A DNA stretch of 64,000 nt from positions 140,607 through 204,606 of the forward strand of contig NZ_RJKR01000013.1 of NCBI RefSeq assembly GCF_003752025.1, given 5' to 3'. The notes beneath the pieces were generated by a model. It had not been told where the DNA came from, did no database searches, and worked only from the letters and a program-made list of their open reading frames with translations. Of this stretch, positions 7,304 to 16,004 are shown in pieces. Numbering within the stretch: the stretch's first letter is position 1; the number at the start of each line of letters is the position of its first letter. The stretch comes from Curtobacterium sp. PhB115 (GTDB lineage Bacteria; Actinomycetota; Actinomycetes; Actinomycetales; Microbacteriaceae). Made by a program: the position numbers and the translations under genes.

Positions 7304-8962
7304 TCAGCGGCGCATCCGCCGCGCGAGCTTCGCGATGGGGCCGGTGCGGGGCGCGCGCTCGGCCGGGTCGACGACCTCTTCCTGGTAGAACTCGGCGAGG
7401 TCCACCACCAGCGCGCGGCGTTCCGCCCGCAGGTACGCGCGGCGCTCCCGGGTGAAGGCGATCACCGTCGACCAGCACATCAGGATCATCACGACGCTGA
7501 ACGGCAGCGCGGTCGTGATGGCGGCCGTCTTCAGCGCGTTCAGCCCGCCTGCGAGGAGCAGCGCGACCGCGACGAGCGCCGTGACGCAGGCGAAGAACAC
7601 CCGGATCCAGTTCTTCGGCTCGATCTGCCCGCCGGTCGCGATCATGCCCATCACGAGCGCCCCCGAGTCCGCCGAGGTCACGAAGAAGACGCCGATCAGC
7701 ACGATCGCGCCGACGACCAGGACCGAGCCGGCGGGCATGCTCCCGAGCAGTTGGAACAGCACCTGCTCGACGTGCACGCCGCCGTCCGCCGCGACCAGGT
7801 CGCCGGTGCCGTGCAGCTGGGCGTACAGGGCCGTGCCGCCCATGATCGCGAACCAGAGGAAGGTCAGGAGCGCCGGCACGAACAGGACACCGAGCACGAA
7901 CTGCCGCACGGTCCGGCCGCGGGAGATCCGGGCGATGAAGATGCCGACGAAGGGCGCCCACGACATCCACCAGCCCCAGTAGAACGTGGTCCAGGCGCCC
8001 TGCCACTCCTGTCCGGCCTTCCCGGCGAACGCACTCGTGTCGAACGCGAGCCCGACGAACCCCTGGACGTACTGCCCGAGCGACTGCACGAACTCGCCCA
8101 GCAGGAACTGCGTCGGACCGAACGCCAGCACGAACAGCAGCAGGGCCGCGGCGAGGAGCAGGTTGATGTTCGACAGGATCTTCATGCCGCGGCCGACACC
8201 GCTCAGCAACGACCCGATCGCGATCACGCTGACGACGACGATCAGTCCGATCTGCAGGCCCCTGGTGTCGTCCGCGATGCCGGTGTACTCGAGCCCCGAG
8301 CCGATCTGCAGGACGCCGAGGCCGAGCGACGTCGCGACGCCGAACAGCGTTCCGATCAGGGCGAGCACGTCGATGAGGTTGCCCCAGCCGCCGGTCACCC
8401 GCTTGCCGAGGAGCGGTTCGAGCGCCCACCGGATCGACACCGGTCGCGAGCGTCGGTGGATCGCGTACGCGAGCGCCAGGCCCACGACGACGTAGATCGC
8501 CCAGGCGTGCAGGCCCCAGTGCAGGAAGGTCTGCGTCATCGCCTGCTGCGCGAGCGCGTCGTCGTCGCCGGTGACCCCGGGCCGCGGGGAGGCGAAGTGG
8601 CTGAGCGGTTCGGCCACCCCGTAGAACACCAGCCCGATGCCCATGCCGGCCGCGAACAGCAGCGACAACCACGACATCGTGGAGAACTCGGGCTTCTCGT
8701 CGTCCTTGCCGAGGACGATGTCGCCGTACCGGCTGAACCCGATCCAGATCGCGAACACCACGAAGCCCGCGGTCACGAGGACGTAGTACCAGCCGAAGTC
8801 GCGGACGATCGCGCCCTGCACCGTGACGAAGGCCCGTTCGGTCGCGTCCGGCGCCGCGAGTGCGACCCCGACGAACGCGAGCACGAGGATCGCCGCCGGC
8901 CAGAACACCCAGCGTTGCACCGGCGGCGGCGTCGCCCTGCCCGGTCCGGTCGTCTCACCCAT
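7304..8962 (-). CDS. BCCT-family betaine/choline/carnitine transporter
   Basis: 552 residues from ATG at 8962, about 12 membrane helices. The glycine-rich GAGMGIGLVFYGVAEP is the substrate/Na+-site helix of the family, and YWGWWMSWAPFVG with ISRGRTVRQF is the second BCCT signature. It imports quaternary amines (glycine betaine, choline or carnitine), usually Na+-coupled, for osmotic protection. The Gly-rich motif has M-G-I-G, typical of betaine-type carriers, but substrate cannot be fixed from sequence. The short basic C-terminal tail (about 45 residues) may sense osmotic state. Confidence 0.92.
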   Translation of the reverse strand: MGETTGPGRATPPPVQRWVFWPAAILVLAFVGVALAAPDATERAFVTVQGAIVRDFGWYYVLVTAGFVVFAIWIGFSRYGDIVLGKDDEKPEFSTMSWLSLLFAAGMGIGLVFYGVAEPLSHFASPRPGVTGDDDALAQQAMTQTFLHWGLHAWAIYVVVGLALAYAIHRRSRPVSIRWALEPLLGKRVTGGWGNLIDVLALIGTLFGVATSLGLGVLQIGSGLEYTGIADDTRGLQIGLIVVVSVIAIGSLLSGVGRGMKILSNINLLLAAALLLFVLAFGPTQFLLGEFVQSLGQYVQGFVGLAFDTSAFAGKAGQEWQGAWTTFYWGWWMSWAPFVGIFIARISRGRTVRQFVLGVLFVPALLTFLWFAIMGGTALYAQLHGTGDLVAADGGVHVEQVLFQLLGSMPAGSVLVVGAIVLIGVFFVTSADSGALVMGMIATGGQIEPKNWIRVFFACVTALVAVALLLAGGLNALKTAAITTALPFSVVMILMCWSTVIAFTRERRAYLRAERRALVVDLAEFYQEEVVDPAERAPRTGPIAKLARRMRR

Positions 8963-9019
8963 GGGTCACTCCGCCCCGGGTCGCGTGCGCGTCCCTGCCG
9001 TGGAGTGTACGAACGCGGA

Positions 9020-9096
9020 CCGTTCTCCGTCCGGTTGTGATGCGTACCGTTCCGTCCGGTTGTGATGCGTACCGTTCCGTCCGGCCGTGATGCGGA
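9020..9096. repeat. three 25-27 bp tandem units upstream of ppc
   Basis: Units begin at 9020 (27 bp), 9047 and 9072 (25 bp each), with core CCGTCCGGTTGTGATGCG. They lie in the 245-bp divergent gap between the BCCT gene and ppc, so they could carry operator sites for either gene. No regulator family is recognised. Confidence 0.75.
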
Positions 9097-9207
9097 CCGG
9101 ACCCGATCCCTGGTGGTCCGTCCGGACGGTCGTCGTCACCCGTCCCCGCGGGCCGATACGCTGCTCGGAGCCGGGACGAGCCTCCCGGACGACCCGGAAA
9201 GGACTCC

Positions 9208-11865
9208 ATGACGGCGATCGACGGATCTGCGCGCCACGAGCGCGCACGGGACGACGTCAGCGGTGCGGTCGACAGTGACCTGCGCGCCGACGTGCGGTAC
9301 CTCGGCAACCTGCTCGGGCGGGTGCTGCGCGAGAACGGCGGCGACGACCTGCTGCGTGACGTCGAGTCGCTGCGCGCGGCCGTCATCGACGCGTTCGAGG
9401 GTGACGACGCCGAAGGAGCTGCCCGGGCGGAGACGATCGTGTCCGGCATGTCGGCGGAGCGTGCCGAAGCCGTCGCCCAGGCGTTCACGACCTACTTCCA
9501 CCTCACCAACCTGGCCGAGGAGCACCACCGTGTGCGTGTCCTGCGGCAGCGCGGCGACGACGGCGGGCTCGCGGGGGACTCCTTCCCGGCGACCTACGCC
9601 GAACTCGTCGCCGAGGTGGGCGAGGCGCAGGCAGCCGAGCGGCTCCGGTCGCTCCGCTTCCACCCGGTGCTCACGGCGCACCCGACCGAGGCCCGCCGCC
9701 GGGCGGTGACCACGGGCGTCCGCCGCATCACCGACCTCATCGACGAGCGCGACCGCTCGAAGAACGCGATGGCCCGCGCCGAGAACGAGCGCCGCCTGCT
9801 CGAGGAGATCACGACGCTCCTCCGCACGTCGCCGCTCCGCACCACGCGCCCGACCCCGCTCGACGAGGTCCGCACGGCGATGAGCGTGTTCGACCAGACG
9901 CTGTTCGAGATCGTCCCGCAGGTGTACCGCCTGCTCGACGACCGGCTGCAGGGCGACGACGCCGGTCGTGCCCCGGTCACCGCACCGGCCTTCGTGCGCT
10001 TCGGCACCTGGATCGGTGGCGACCGCGACGGCAACCCGCACGTGACCGCGGACGTCACCCGTCAGGCCGCGGAGGTCGCGGCCGAGCACATCCTGCTCGG
10101 TCTCGCCCGTGCCACCACCCGCATCGGCAGCGCGCTGACGCTCGACGCGAGCGAGACCCCGGCCGACGCCGGGCTCACCGCCCTGGTGGCGTCGCAGGAG
10201 TCGCTGGACGCCGGGATCGCCGAGCGCATCGGCGTCCGCGCACCGAACGAGACGCACCGGCGTGCGCTGCTGTTCGTCGCGGCGCGGATCGACGCCACCC
10301 GCCATGGCGACACCCGCCTCGGGTACGCCGACCCCGAGGCGCTGCTCGTCGACCTGCGGACCGTCCAGACCTCGCTCGTCGCGGCCGGGGCACTCCGTCC
10401 GGCGAACGGCGAGCTGCAGAACCTCATCTGGCAGGTCGAGACCTTCGGGTTCCACCTCGCCGAGCTCGAGGTCCGCCAGCACTCGCAGGTGCACCGCACC
10501 GCCCTCGCCGAGATCCGTGCAGGCGGTGCTCTGAGCGAGACGACCGAAGAGGTCCTGTCGGTCTTCCGCACGATCGCCGAGCTGCAGTCGCGGTACGGCG
10601 TCCGTGCCGCGAGCCGGTACATCGTCTCGTTCACGCAGTCCGCCGCGGACCTCGCGAACGTGCACGAGCTCGCCGTGGCCGCCCTCGGGTCGCCGGAGGC
10701 CGCGCCGGTCCTCGACGTCATCCCGCTGTTCGAGACCTTCGCCGACCTGCACGCCAGCGTCGAGATCCTCGACGAGGCCGTCCGCACCGAGACGTTCCAG
10801 CGTCGCCTCGCCGCGACCGGTCGCCGCCTCGAGGTCATGCTCGGCTACTCGGACTCCTCGAAGGACGTCGGCCCCGTCTCGGCCAACCTCGCGCTGTACG
10901 ACGCACAGGCCCGCATCGCTGACTGGGCGCGGGACAACGACGTCGAGCTCACGCTGTTCCACGGTCGTGGTGGCTCGCTCGGCCGCGGCGGGGGACCGGC
11001 CAACGAGGCCGTCCTCGCGCAGCCGCCGGGGTCCATCGACGGCCGGCTGAAGCTCACCGAGCAGGGCGAGGTCATCTTCGCCCAGTACGGCGACCAGGAC
11101 ATCGCGGCACGGCACCTCGAGCAGATGGCCTCGGCGACGCTGTTCGCCTCGTCGCCGTCGAACGAGGCCCGCACGGCAGCAGCCGCCGCCCGGTTCGCCG
11201 AGCTCGCGCAGCAGCTCGACGACGTCTCCCGCGACGCGTTCTACGACCTCGTCAAGGCCGACGGCTTCGCGCCGTGGTTCGCGCGCGTCACCCCGATGGA
11301 GGAGATCGGTCTCCTGCCGCTCGGTTCTCGTCCGGCCCGCCGTGGCCTGTCCGTCGAGTCGCTGGAGGACCTCCGGGCGATCCCGTGGGTGTTCTCGTGG
11401 ACGCAGGCGCGCATCAACCTGGCCGGTTGGTACGGCCTGGGCTCCGCGCTCGAGGCCGTCGGCGACCTCGACGTCCTCCGTGCCGCGTACGCCGACTGGC
11501 CGCTGTTCAGCGCGATGATCAAGAACGTCGAGATGTCGCTCGCGAAGACCGACGAGCACATCGCCCGCCGGTACCTCGAGCTGGCCGACCGTGACGACCT
11601 CGCTGCGAAGGTGCTCGACGAGATGGTGCGCACCCGCGACTGGGTGCTCCGCGTCTCCGGGGGCACCGACGTGCTCGAGGACCGTCCGGTGCTCGCCCGC
11701 GCCGTGCGCCTCCGCAGCCCCTACGTCGATGCGCTGTCGCACCTGCAGCTCCGCGCGCTCCGGGCGATCCGGAACTCCGGCAGCACCGACCCGACGGACG
11801 GCGACCACCGTCTGCTGCTCCTGACCGTGAACGGGATCGCCGCCGGCCTGCAGAACACGGGCTGA
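9208..11865 (+). CDS. ppc: phosphoenolpyruvate carboxylase
   Basis: 885 residues, full length, with RBS AAAGGA 5 bp before the ATG. Conserved blocks: VLTAHPTEARRR (about 153-164, catalytic His), GGDRDGNP (about 271), GYSDSSKDVGPV (about 548), FHGRGGSLGRGGGP (about 584) and the C-terminal QNTG. It carboxylates PEP with bicarbonate to give oxaloacetate, refilling the TCA cycle. Monocistronic by spacing: a perfect palindrome follows 12 bp after the stop. Confidence 0.97.
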   Translation: MTAIDGSARHERARDDVSGAVDSDLRADVRYLGNLLGRVLRENGGDDLLRDVESLRAAVIDAFEGDDAEGAARAETIVSGMSAERAEAVAQAFTTYFHLTNLAEEHHRVRVLRQRGDDGGLAGDSFPATYAELVAEVGEAQAAERLRSLRFHPVLTAHPTEARRRAVTTGVRRITDLIDERDRSKNAMARAENERRLLEEITTLLRTSPLRTTRPTPLDEVRTAMSVFDQTLFEIVPQVYRLLDDRLQGDDAGRAPVTAPAFVRFGTWIGGDRDGNPHVTADVTRQAAEVAAEHILLGLARATTRIGSALTLDASETPADAGLTALVASQESLDAGIAERIGVRAPNETHRRALLFVAARIDATRHGDTRLGYADPEALLVDLRTVQTSLVAAGALRPANGELQNLIWQVETFGFHLAELEVRQHSQVHRTALAEIRAGGALSETTEEVLSVFRTIAELQSRYGVRAASRYIVSFTQSAADLANVHELAVAALGSPEAAPVLDVIPLFETFADLHASVEILDEAVRTETFQRRLAATGRRLEVMLGYSDSSKDVGPVSANLALYDAQARIADWARDNDVELTLFHGRGGSLGRGGGPANEAVLAQPPGSIDGRLKLTEQGEVIFAQYGDQDIAARHLEQMASATLFASSPSNEARTAAAAARFAELAQQLDDVSRDAFYDLVKADGFAPWFARVTPMEEIGLLPLGSRPARRGLSVESLEDLRAIPWVFSWTQARINLAGWYGLGSALEAVGDLDVLRAAYADWPLFSAMIKNVEMSLAKTDEHIARRYLELADRDDLAAKVLDEMVRTRDWVLRVSGGTDVLEDRPVLARAVRLRSPYVDALSHLQLRALRAIRNSGSTDPTDGDHRLLLLTVNGIAAGLQNTG

Positions 11866-11877
11866 CGCCCCCACCCC

Positions 11878-11923
11878 ACGGACAGGAGGCCCGGTGCCAG
11901 CTGGCACCGGGCCTCCTGTCCGT
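11878..11923. repeat. 46-bp perfect palindrome (family A) after ppc
   Basis: All 46 bases form a perfect dyad without loop, centred between 11900 and 11901, with core GGTGCCAG|CTGGCACC. It starts 12 bp after the ppc stop. As RNA it would form a very stable hairpin and may stop transcription or protect the 3' end. There is no T-run. Confidence 0.93.
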
Positions 11924-11949
11924 CTCCGCGCACGTCCCGAGCCGCGCCC

Positions 11950-12036
11950 CCGTGCGGCCACGAAGCGTCGGCTGCGCGGTCGCCGCGCGACGGTTCCTGA
12001 CCACTCGGCGGACGTGAGCGGGGTGTCGTGACCGCC
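11950..12036. repeat. degenerate palindromic element, family B
   Basis: The right half (CCTGACCACTCGGCG, then TGAGCGGGG and GTCGTGACC) matches the element at 18895-18980 base for base over long stretches. The left half (GCGTCGG) is decayed, so only a weak hairpin remains. Confidence 0.7.
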
Positions 12037-12049
12037 TCGGTTCCTCTGT

Positions 12050-12061
12050 CGAATCGATTCG
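12050..12061. promoter_or_regulatory. 12-bp operator-like palindrome CGAATCGATTCG
   Basis: A perfect palindrome ends 12 bp before the GTG start of the MFS gene and is an A/T-richer island in the intergenic region. The shape fits a LacI- or TetR-type operator over the transcription start. No regulator gene is adjacent. Confidence 0.5.
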
Positions 12062-12073
12062 GGGGCGCGTAGC

Positions 12074-13282
12074 GTGTCCGGGGTGACGACGGAGCGCATG
12101 CGGGACACGACGACGACCACCCTTCCGCCGATCGTGCCGCTCGCGCTCATCGTCGGGGTGTCACCCTTCGCGACCGACATGTACATCCCCGCCCTGCCGG
12201 CCATCGCGCGCGACCTCGGCACCACGCCCGGAGCAGTGCAGCTGTCACTCACGGCGTTCCTCGTGGCGTTCGCCGTCGGGCAGCTCCTGGTCGGGCCGGT
12301 CAGCGACGGGATCGGGCGGCGTCCGATGCTCGTCGTCGGTACCGCGCTGTTCGCCGTCGCCTCGGTCGGCTGTGCGCTCGCGCCGGACGTCGTGACGCTC
12401 GTCGTCGCCCGGGTGGTGCAGGGCCTCGCCGGTGCCGCGGGGGCGGTGGCCGGTCGGGCCATGGTCTCCGACGTGTCGAGCGGGACGCGGATGGCGAAGG
12501 TGTTCGGCACGTTGGCCGCGATCAACGCCATCGGCCCCGTCGTGGCACCGCTCGCCGGGGGAGCGGTCCTGACGTTCGGGACGTGGCGGATCATGTTCGT
12601 GGTGCTCGCCGTGCTGGGAGCGGTGTTCTTCGCGCTCGTGCTCCTGCGGTTCCGCGAGACCCTGCCACCCGAGCGTCGCGGCGGGGTCGGCTTCGCCGCG
12701 AACCGGCAGCGGATCCGCGAGCTGCTCGCGATCCCACGGTTTCGCGCGTACGTCCTCAGCGGTGTGCTGTCCACGGTCGGGTTCTTCGCCTACATCGCCA
12801 CGAGTTCGTTCGTGTTCCAGACGCAGTTCGGGTTCTCGGAGGGGCTGTACACACTCGTCTTCGCCACGAACGCGTCGATGATGATCGTGACGACGCTCGT
12901 CTTCGGGCGGCTCGTCGGCCGGTTCTCCGAGGACGCCCTGCTCACCTTCGGACTGCTGGTCGGGACGACCGGGGCCACCGCGGTGCTCGTGTCGGCGCTG
13001 CTCGGGCTCGGAGCGGTGCCGGTGTGGTGCTCGCTCGCGGTGGTGACGGGCGCGTGGGGCTTCGTGCTGCCCGCGGCGATGACGCGGACGCAGCACGTCG
13101 GCGCGGCACACCCGGGGACGGCCGCGGCGCTCCAGGGTGGCCTGACGTTCGGGATCGGGGGACTCGGCACGCCGCTCGCGGGGGCCCTCGGTGGGACGGC
13201 CCTGGCGATGGGCGGGGTGATGGCCGCCCTCATGGCCGCCGCGGTCGTCGTGCAGGTGGTCGCGACCCGGCGCAGCCGCTGA
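12074..13282 (+). CDS. MFS multidrug efflux transporter, Bcr/CflA type
   Basis: 402 residues with 12 predicted membrane helices. The Bcr/CflA signature FATDMYIPALPAIARDLG is at the end of helix 1 (about 35-52), and motif A GPVSDGIGRRPML follows helix 2. Helix 5 has the drug:H+ antiporter motif-C-like GPVVAPLAGG. It expels small hydrophobic compounds or peptides using the proton gradient. Start GTG at 12074; in-frame GTG 12083 and ATG 12098 are alternatives. A perfect palindrome just upstream may be its operator. Confidence 0.9.
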   Translation: MSGVTTERMRDTTTTTLPPIVPLALIVGVSPFATDMYIPALPAIARDLGTTPGAVQLSLTAFLVAFAVGQLLVGPVSDGIGRRPMLVVGTALFAVASVGCALAPDVVTLVVARVVQGLAGAAGAVAGRAMVSDVSSGTRMAKVFGTLAAINAIGPVVAPLAGGAVLTFGTWRIMFVVLAVLGAVFFALVLLRFRETLPPERRGGVGFAANRQRIRELLAIPRFRAYVLSGVLSTVGFFAYIATSSFVFQTQFGFSEGLYTLVFATNASMMIVTTLVFGRLVGRFSEDALLTFGLLVGTTGATAVLVSALLGLGAVPVWCSLAVVTGAWGFVLPAAMTRTQHVGAAHPGTAAALQGGLTFGIGGLGTPLAGALGGTALAMGGVMAALMAAAVVVQVVATRRSR

Positions 13283-13292
13283 CGGCCAGCAC

Positions 13293-13344
13293 GCGAGCCG
13301 ACGGCGCTGCTGACGTGCCCGCGTGCGAGCCGACGGCGCTGCTG
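13293..13344. repeat. 20-bp exact direct repeat upstream of the STAS gene
   Basis: GCGAGCCGACGGCGCTGCTG occurs at 13293-13312 and 13325-13344, 32 bp apart (three helical turns), ending about 70 bp before the STAS start. It may be a paired binding site or a local duplication. Confidence 0.7.
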
Positions 13345-13415
13345 TCGGGACCTGTCGGCGTGGAGCCGGTAGGTTGCTGGTTGCACGTCGCACCGACCTG
13401 AGGAGGCCACCCGGC

Positions 13416-13754
13416 ATGGACATCGTCGTACACGAGGCGCAGACCGACACCGCCGTCCTGGAGTGCAGTGGACGCCTGAACATGGTGTCGGCCCCGACCT
13501 TCCGAGAGACGGTCGCCCAGATCGTCGACAAGGGACGTTCCCGCGTCGTCGTCGAGCTCTCCGGGGTCGAGTTCATGGACTCCTCCGGTCTCGGCGCCCT
13601 GGTCGGCAGCCTCAAGACCGCGCGGCAGGCCGGCGGGGACCTCCGGATCGCCGCCCCCTCTGAGCAGGTGCAGATGGTGCTCAAGCTCTCCAACATCGAC
13701 AAGATCCTCCGCACGTACCCTGACGGGGACGCTGCGGTGACCGACTGGTCATGA
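13416..13754 (+). CDS. STAS-domain anti-sigma factor antagonist
   Basis: 112 residues. The start is ATG 13416, set by an AGGAGG site at 13401-13406. A single STAS domain with MDSSGLGALVGSL carries the phosphorylatable Ser of SpoIIAA/RsbV-type antagonists. Unphosphorylated, it should bind its kinase and free a sigma factor. Its stop overlaps the start of the kinase-like gene (ATGA), which gives a partner-switching pair. Confidence 0.92.
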   Translation: MDIVVHEAQTDTAVLECSGRLNMVSAPTFRETVAQIVDKGRSRVVVELSGVEFMDSSGLGALVGSLKTARQAGGDLRIAAPSEQVQMVLKLSNIDKILRTYPDGDAAVTDWS

Positions 13755-14164
13755 CGGTCTCCTCGGGCGAGCACCTGCTCGCGCTGGCGTGCCCGCCGGA
13801 CGACGTGTCCGCGGTGCACGAGTTCCTGGCCGGGGTGTGGCAGGACGAGCCGTCGGTGTCCGTCGAGGACCGGATGGCGCTGGAACTGGCGCTGGTCGAG
13901 TTGACCTCCAACGTGATCGAACACGGAGGTGGCGCCGGCGGGGTCTCCTGCGAGCTCCGGCTCGAGGTCGGCGCGGACCGGTTCTCGGCCCTGCTGTCCG
14001 ACGACGGAACGGCCGCGGCGGTCGACACCGATGCCGCTCGTCTGCCGGAGGACCTCGCCGAGAGCGGTCGCGGGCTCGCCCTGGTCAAGATGGTGGTCGA
14101 CGACCTGCACTACGAGCGCGTCGCCGACCGCAACCGGTGGACGGTGCGGCGCACCCGCCACTGA
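13751..14164 (+). CDS. anti-sigma regulatory factor, RsbW/SpoIIAB-type ATPase
   Basis: 137 residues. The GHKL ATPase fold shows an N-box ELTSNVIEHG (about 50-59), a D-x-G-type box LSDDGTA (about 81) and a glycine-rich box SGRGLALVKMVV (about 106). It should bind ATP, phosphorylate the adjacent STAS protein and sequester a sigma factor. No sigma factor gene follows, so the client lies elsewhere, or the pair controls another GHKL partner. Translationally coupled to the upstream gene. Confidence 0.9.
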   Translation: MTVSSGEHLLALACPPDDVSAVHEFLAGVWQDEPSVSVEDRMALELALVELTSNVIEHGGGAGGVSCELRLEVGADRFSALLSDDGTAAAVDTDAARLPEDLAESGRGLALVKMVVDDLHYERVADRNRWTVRRTRH

Positions 14165-14272
14165 GCCCCGCACGGCCGTCCATCATCCTCCTCGCGCAGT
14201 CCACGGGCCGTTATCCGCAAGGTGCCGAGCGGGATTGCGGGACTTGCTGAGCACCGTGTCACGATTCGCGCG

Positions 14273-15232
14273 ATGACAATCGAGACCGATCCCCGGATCA
14301 GCTTCGAGACGTCGGGGGCCGATCTCGAGGCTGCCGTGCAGATGTACGAGGACGCATACGAGGGCAGCGGCTTCTCGGCGTCCCGCACGGAGCGTTCCTT
14401 CGCCTACCGTTTCCGGGTGGTGGGCGACGACACCATGTCGTTCCGCTCCACACGGTTCGACGCGCGCATGCAGGGCGAGCTCGACGTGCGCGACGAGTAC
14501 GTCGTGATGTGGAGCACCGAGGGCGGCGGCCGCGTCGACATCGGACGCCAGGAGGTCGACTTCGTGCCCGGGCGGCCGATGATGTTCCCCACCGGGCGCC
14601 CGTTCCGCTTCGACCTGCAGGACATCCGTCAGAGCCTGGTGCAGTTCGAGCGCACCTACCTCGAGGGTGTGGCAGCCGAGGTGCACGGCGCCCAGGCCGG
14701 TCCGCTCGTCTTCGACCACACGAGCGCCCCGCGCCCCGAGGACCTGCGTCGCTGGAACCAGCAGGTGCAGGACGCGGCGGCGACGGTGCTCGGCGCCACG
14801 CAGGTCAGCGCCCTGGCCCTGGCCGAGACGTCCAGGCGGACGGCGCGATCGCTCCTCCGCACCTTCCCGCACAAGCTCGTCGCACCGGACGTGCCACTGC
14901 CGCAGGGCGCCACCGGCCGGGTGCGCGCAGCGGTCGAGTACATGCACGCCTTCGCCCACACGCCGGTGACCACGACCGACGTCGCCGAGCAGGTCGGGCT
15001 CAGCGTCCGCGGCCTGCAGCAGGCGTTCCAGCGGCAGGTCGGGACCGCGCCGAACGCGATGCTCCGTGGGATCCGGCTCGACCGTGTCCGCGACGAACTC
15101 CGGCGTGCCGCACCCGGGGACCTCACGGTGGCGAGCGTCGCGATGCGGTGGGGTTTCGCGCACCTGGGGCGGTTCTCGGCGGCGTACGCGGCACGGTTCG
15201 GCGAGTACCCGCGCGACACCCTGCAGGCCTGA
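14273..15232 (+). CDS. AraC-family transcriptional regulator
   Basis: 319 residues from ATG 14273; an upstream ATG at 14222 is less likely. The N-terminal half is the beta-barrel ligand domain of the AraC_binding_2 type, with VPGRPMMFPTGRPFRF. The C-terminal double helix-turn-helix (about 215-318) has DVAEQVGLSVRGLQQAFQ and VASVAMRWGFAHLGRFS, ending in YAARFGEYPRDTLQA. It is a cytoplasmic DNA-binding activator. The target is unknown, as neither neighbour is a clear pathway gene. Confidence 0.9.
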   Translation: MTIETDPRISFETSGADLEAAVQMYEDAYEGSGFSASRTERSFAYRFRVVGDDTMSFRSTRFDARMQGELDVRDEYVVMWSTEGGGRVDIGRQEVDFVPGRPMMFPTGRPFRFDLQDIRQSLVQFERTYLEGVAAEVHGAQAGPLVFDHTSAPRPEDLRRWNQQVQDAAATVLGATQVSALALAETSRRTARSLLRTFPHKLVAPDVPLPQGATGRVRAAVEYMHAFAHTPVTTTDVAEQVGLSVRGLQQAFQRQVGTAPNAMLRGIRLDRVRDELRRAAPGDLTVASVAMRWGFAHLGRFSAAYAARFGEYPRDTLQA

Positions 15233-15262
15233 GCCGCCCGACCCGCCCGGTACGCTTCCCGG

Positions 15263-15901
15263 GTGAGCAGACCTCGACCGTGGGTGATCGTGCCCGGGAT
15301 CTGGAACTCCGATCAGGAGCACTGGCAGTCCGTCTGGGAGCGGGAGCGCGGTGACGCGGCCGTCCGCATCGAACCTGCGTCGTGGGCGGAGCCGGACCCG
15401 GCCGACTGGCGGGATGCGATCACCCGTGCCGTCGCCGCGTGCCCCGCACCACCCGTCCTGGTCGCCCACAGCCTGGGCGTCCTCGCCGTGGCCGACTGGC
15501 TGGCGGCCGGAGCGGCCCACGCGACCCGAGCGGCCCACGCGGCCGGAGCGGCCCACGCGACCGGAGCGGCCGGCACCGACGGAACGAACCGGACCACGAG
15601 ACCTGCCGTCGCCGGCGCCTTCCTCGTCGCCCCGCCGGACCCCGACGCGCCGGGCTTCCCCCGCGCAGCCTCCGGGTTCGCCGCACCGCGTCCGCTCCCC
15701 GCCGGAGGCCGCGTCCCGACCCGCCTCGTCGTGAGCGACGACGACCCGTACTGCACCCCGGAACGCGCGATCGCGTTCGCCGAGGCGATCGGGGCGACGA
15801 CCCTCCGGGTGGGTGCGCTCGGGCACGTCAACGTCGCCAGCGGCATCGGTTCGTGGCCGACGGGCCGATCACTCCTCGACGACTTCGAGGCCACGTTGTA
15901 G
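15263..15901 (+). CDS. RBBP9/YdeN-family alpha/beta serine hydrolase
   Basis: 212 residues from GTG. It starts with WVIVPGIWNSDQEHWQS, the family N terminus. The nucleophile is in AHSLGVLAVADW (Ser about 71), the acid in VSDDDPYC, and the His in LGHVNVASGIGSWP near the C terminus. The substrate is unknown. Between strand and helix there is an Ala/His-rich insertion encoded by four 18-bp units (15509-15580), which lengthens a surface loop and could vary in length between strains. Confidence 0.88.
   Translation: MSRPRPWVIVPGIWNSDQEHWQSVWERERGDAAVRIEPASWAEPDPADWRDAITRAVAACPAPPVLVAHSLGVLAVADWLAAGAAHATRAAHAAGAAHATGAAGTDGTNRTTRPAVAGAFLVAPPDPDAPGFPRAASGFAAPRPLPAGGRVPTRLVVSDDDPYCTPERAIAFAEAIGATTLRVGALGHVNVASGIGSWPTGRSLLDDFEATL
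15509..15580 (+). repeat. in-frame 18-bp tandem repeat inside the RBBP9-like gene
   Basis: Four units of 18 bp start at 15509, 15527, 15545 and 15563, encoding Gly/Arg-Ala-Ala-His-Ala-Thr/Ala. Copies one and three are identical. Copy-number change would keep the frame. Confidence 0.85.
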
Positions 15902-16004
15902 ACGGGCGACACGCCGTTCACGTTCGACGCGATATGGCAGGCAACGCAGCGACACACCGCCGATGTCCCCGGATTTCCGCTCCGCGATATTTATCCTTCG
16001 ACAC

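Noticed and set aside
9136..12774. 1212-codon open frame on the minus strand
   Set aside because: It runs antisense through ppc, a full-length enzyme with all motifs. Its composition is that of a high-GC shadow frame with no recognisable domain.
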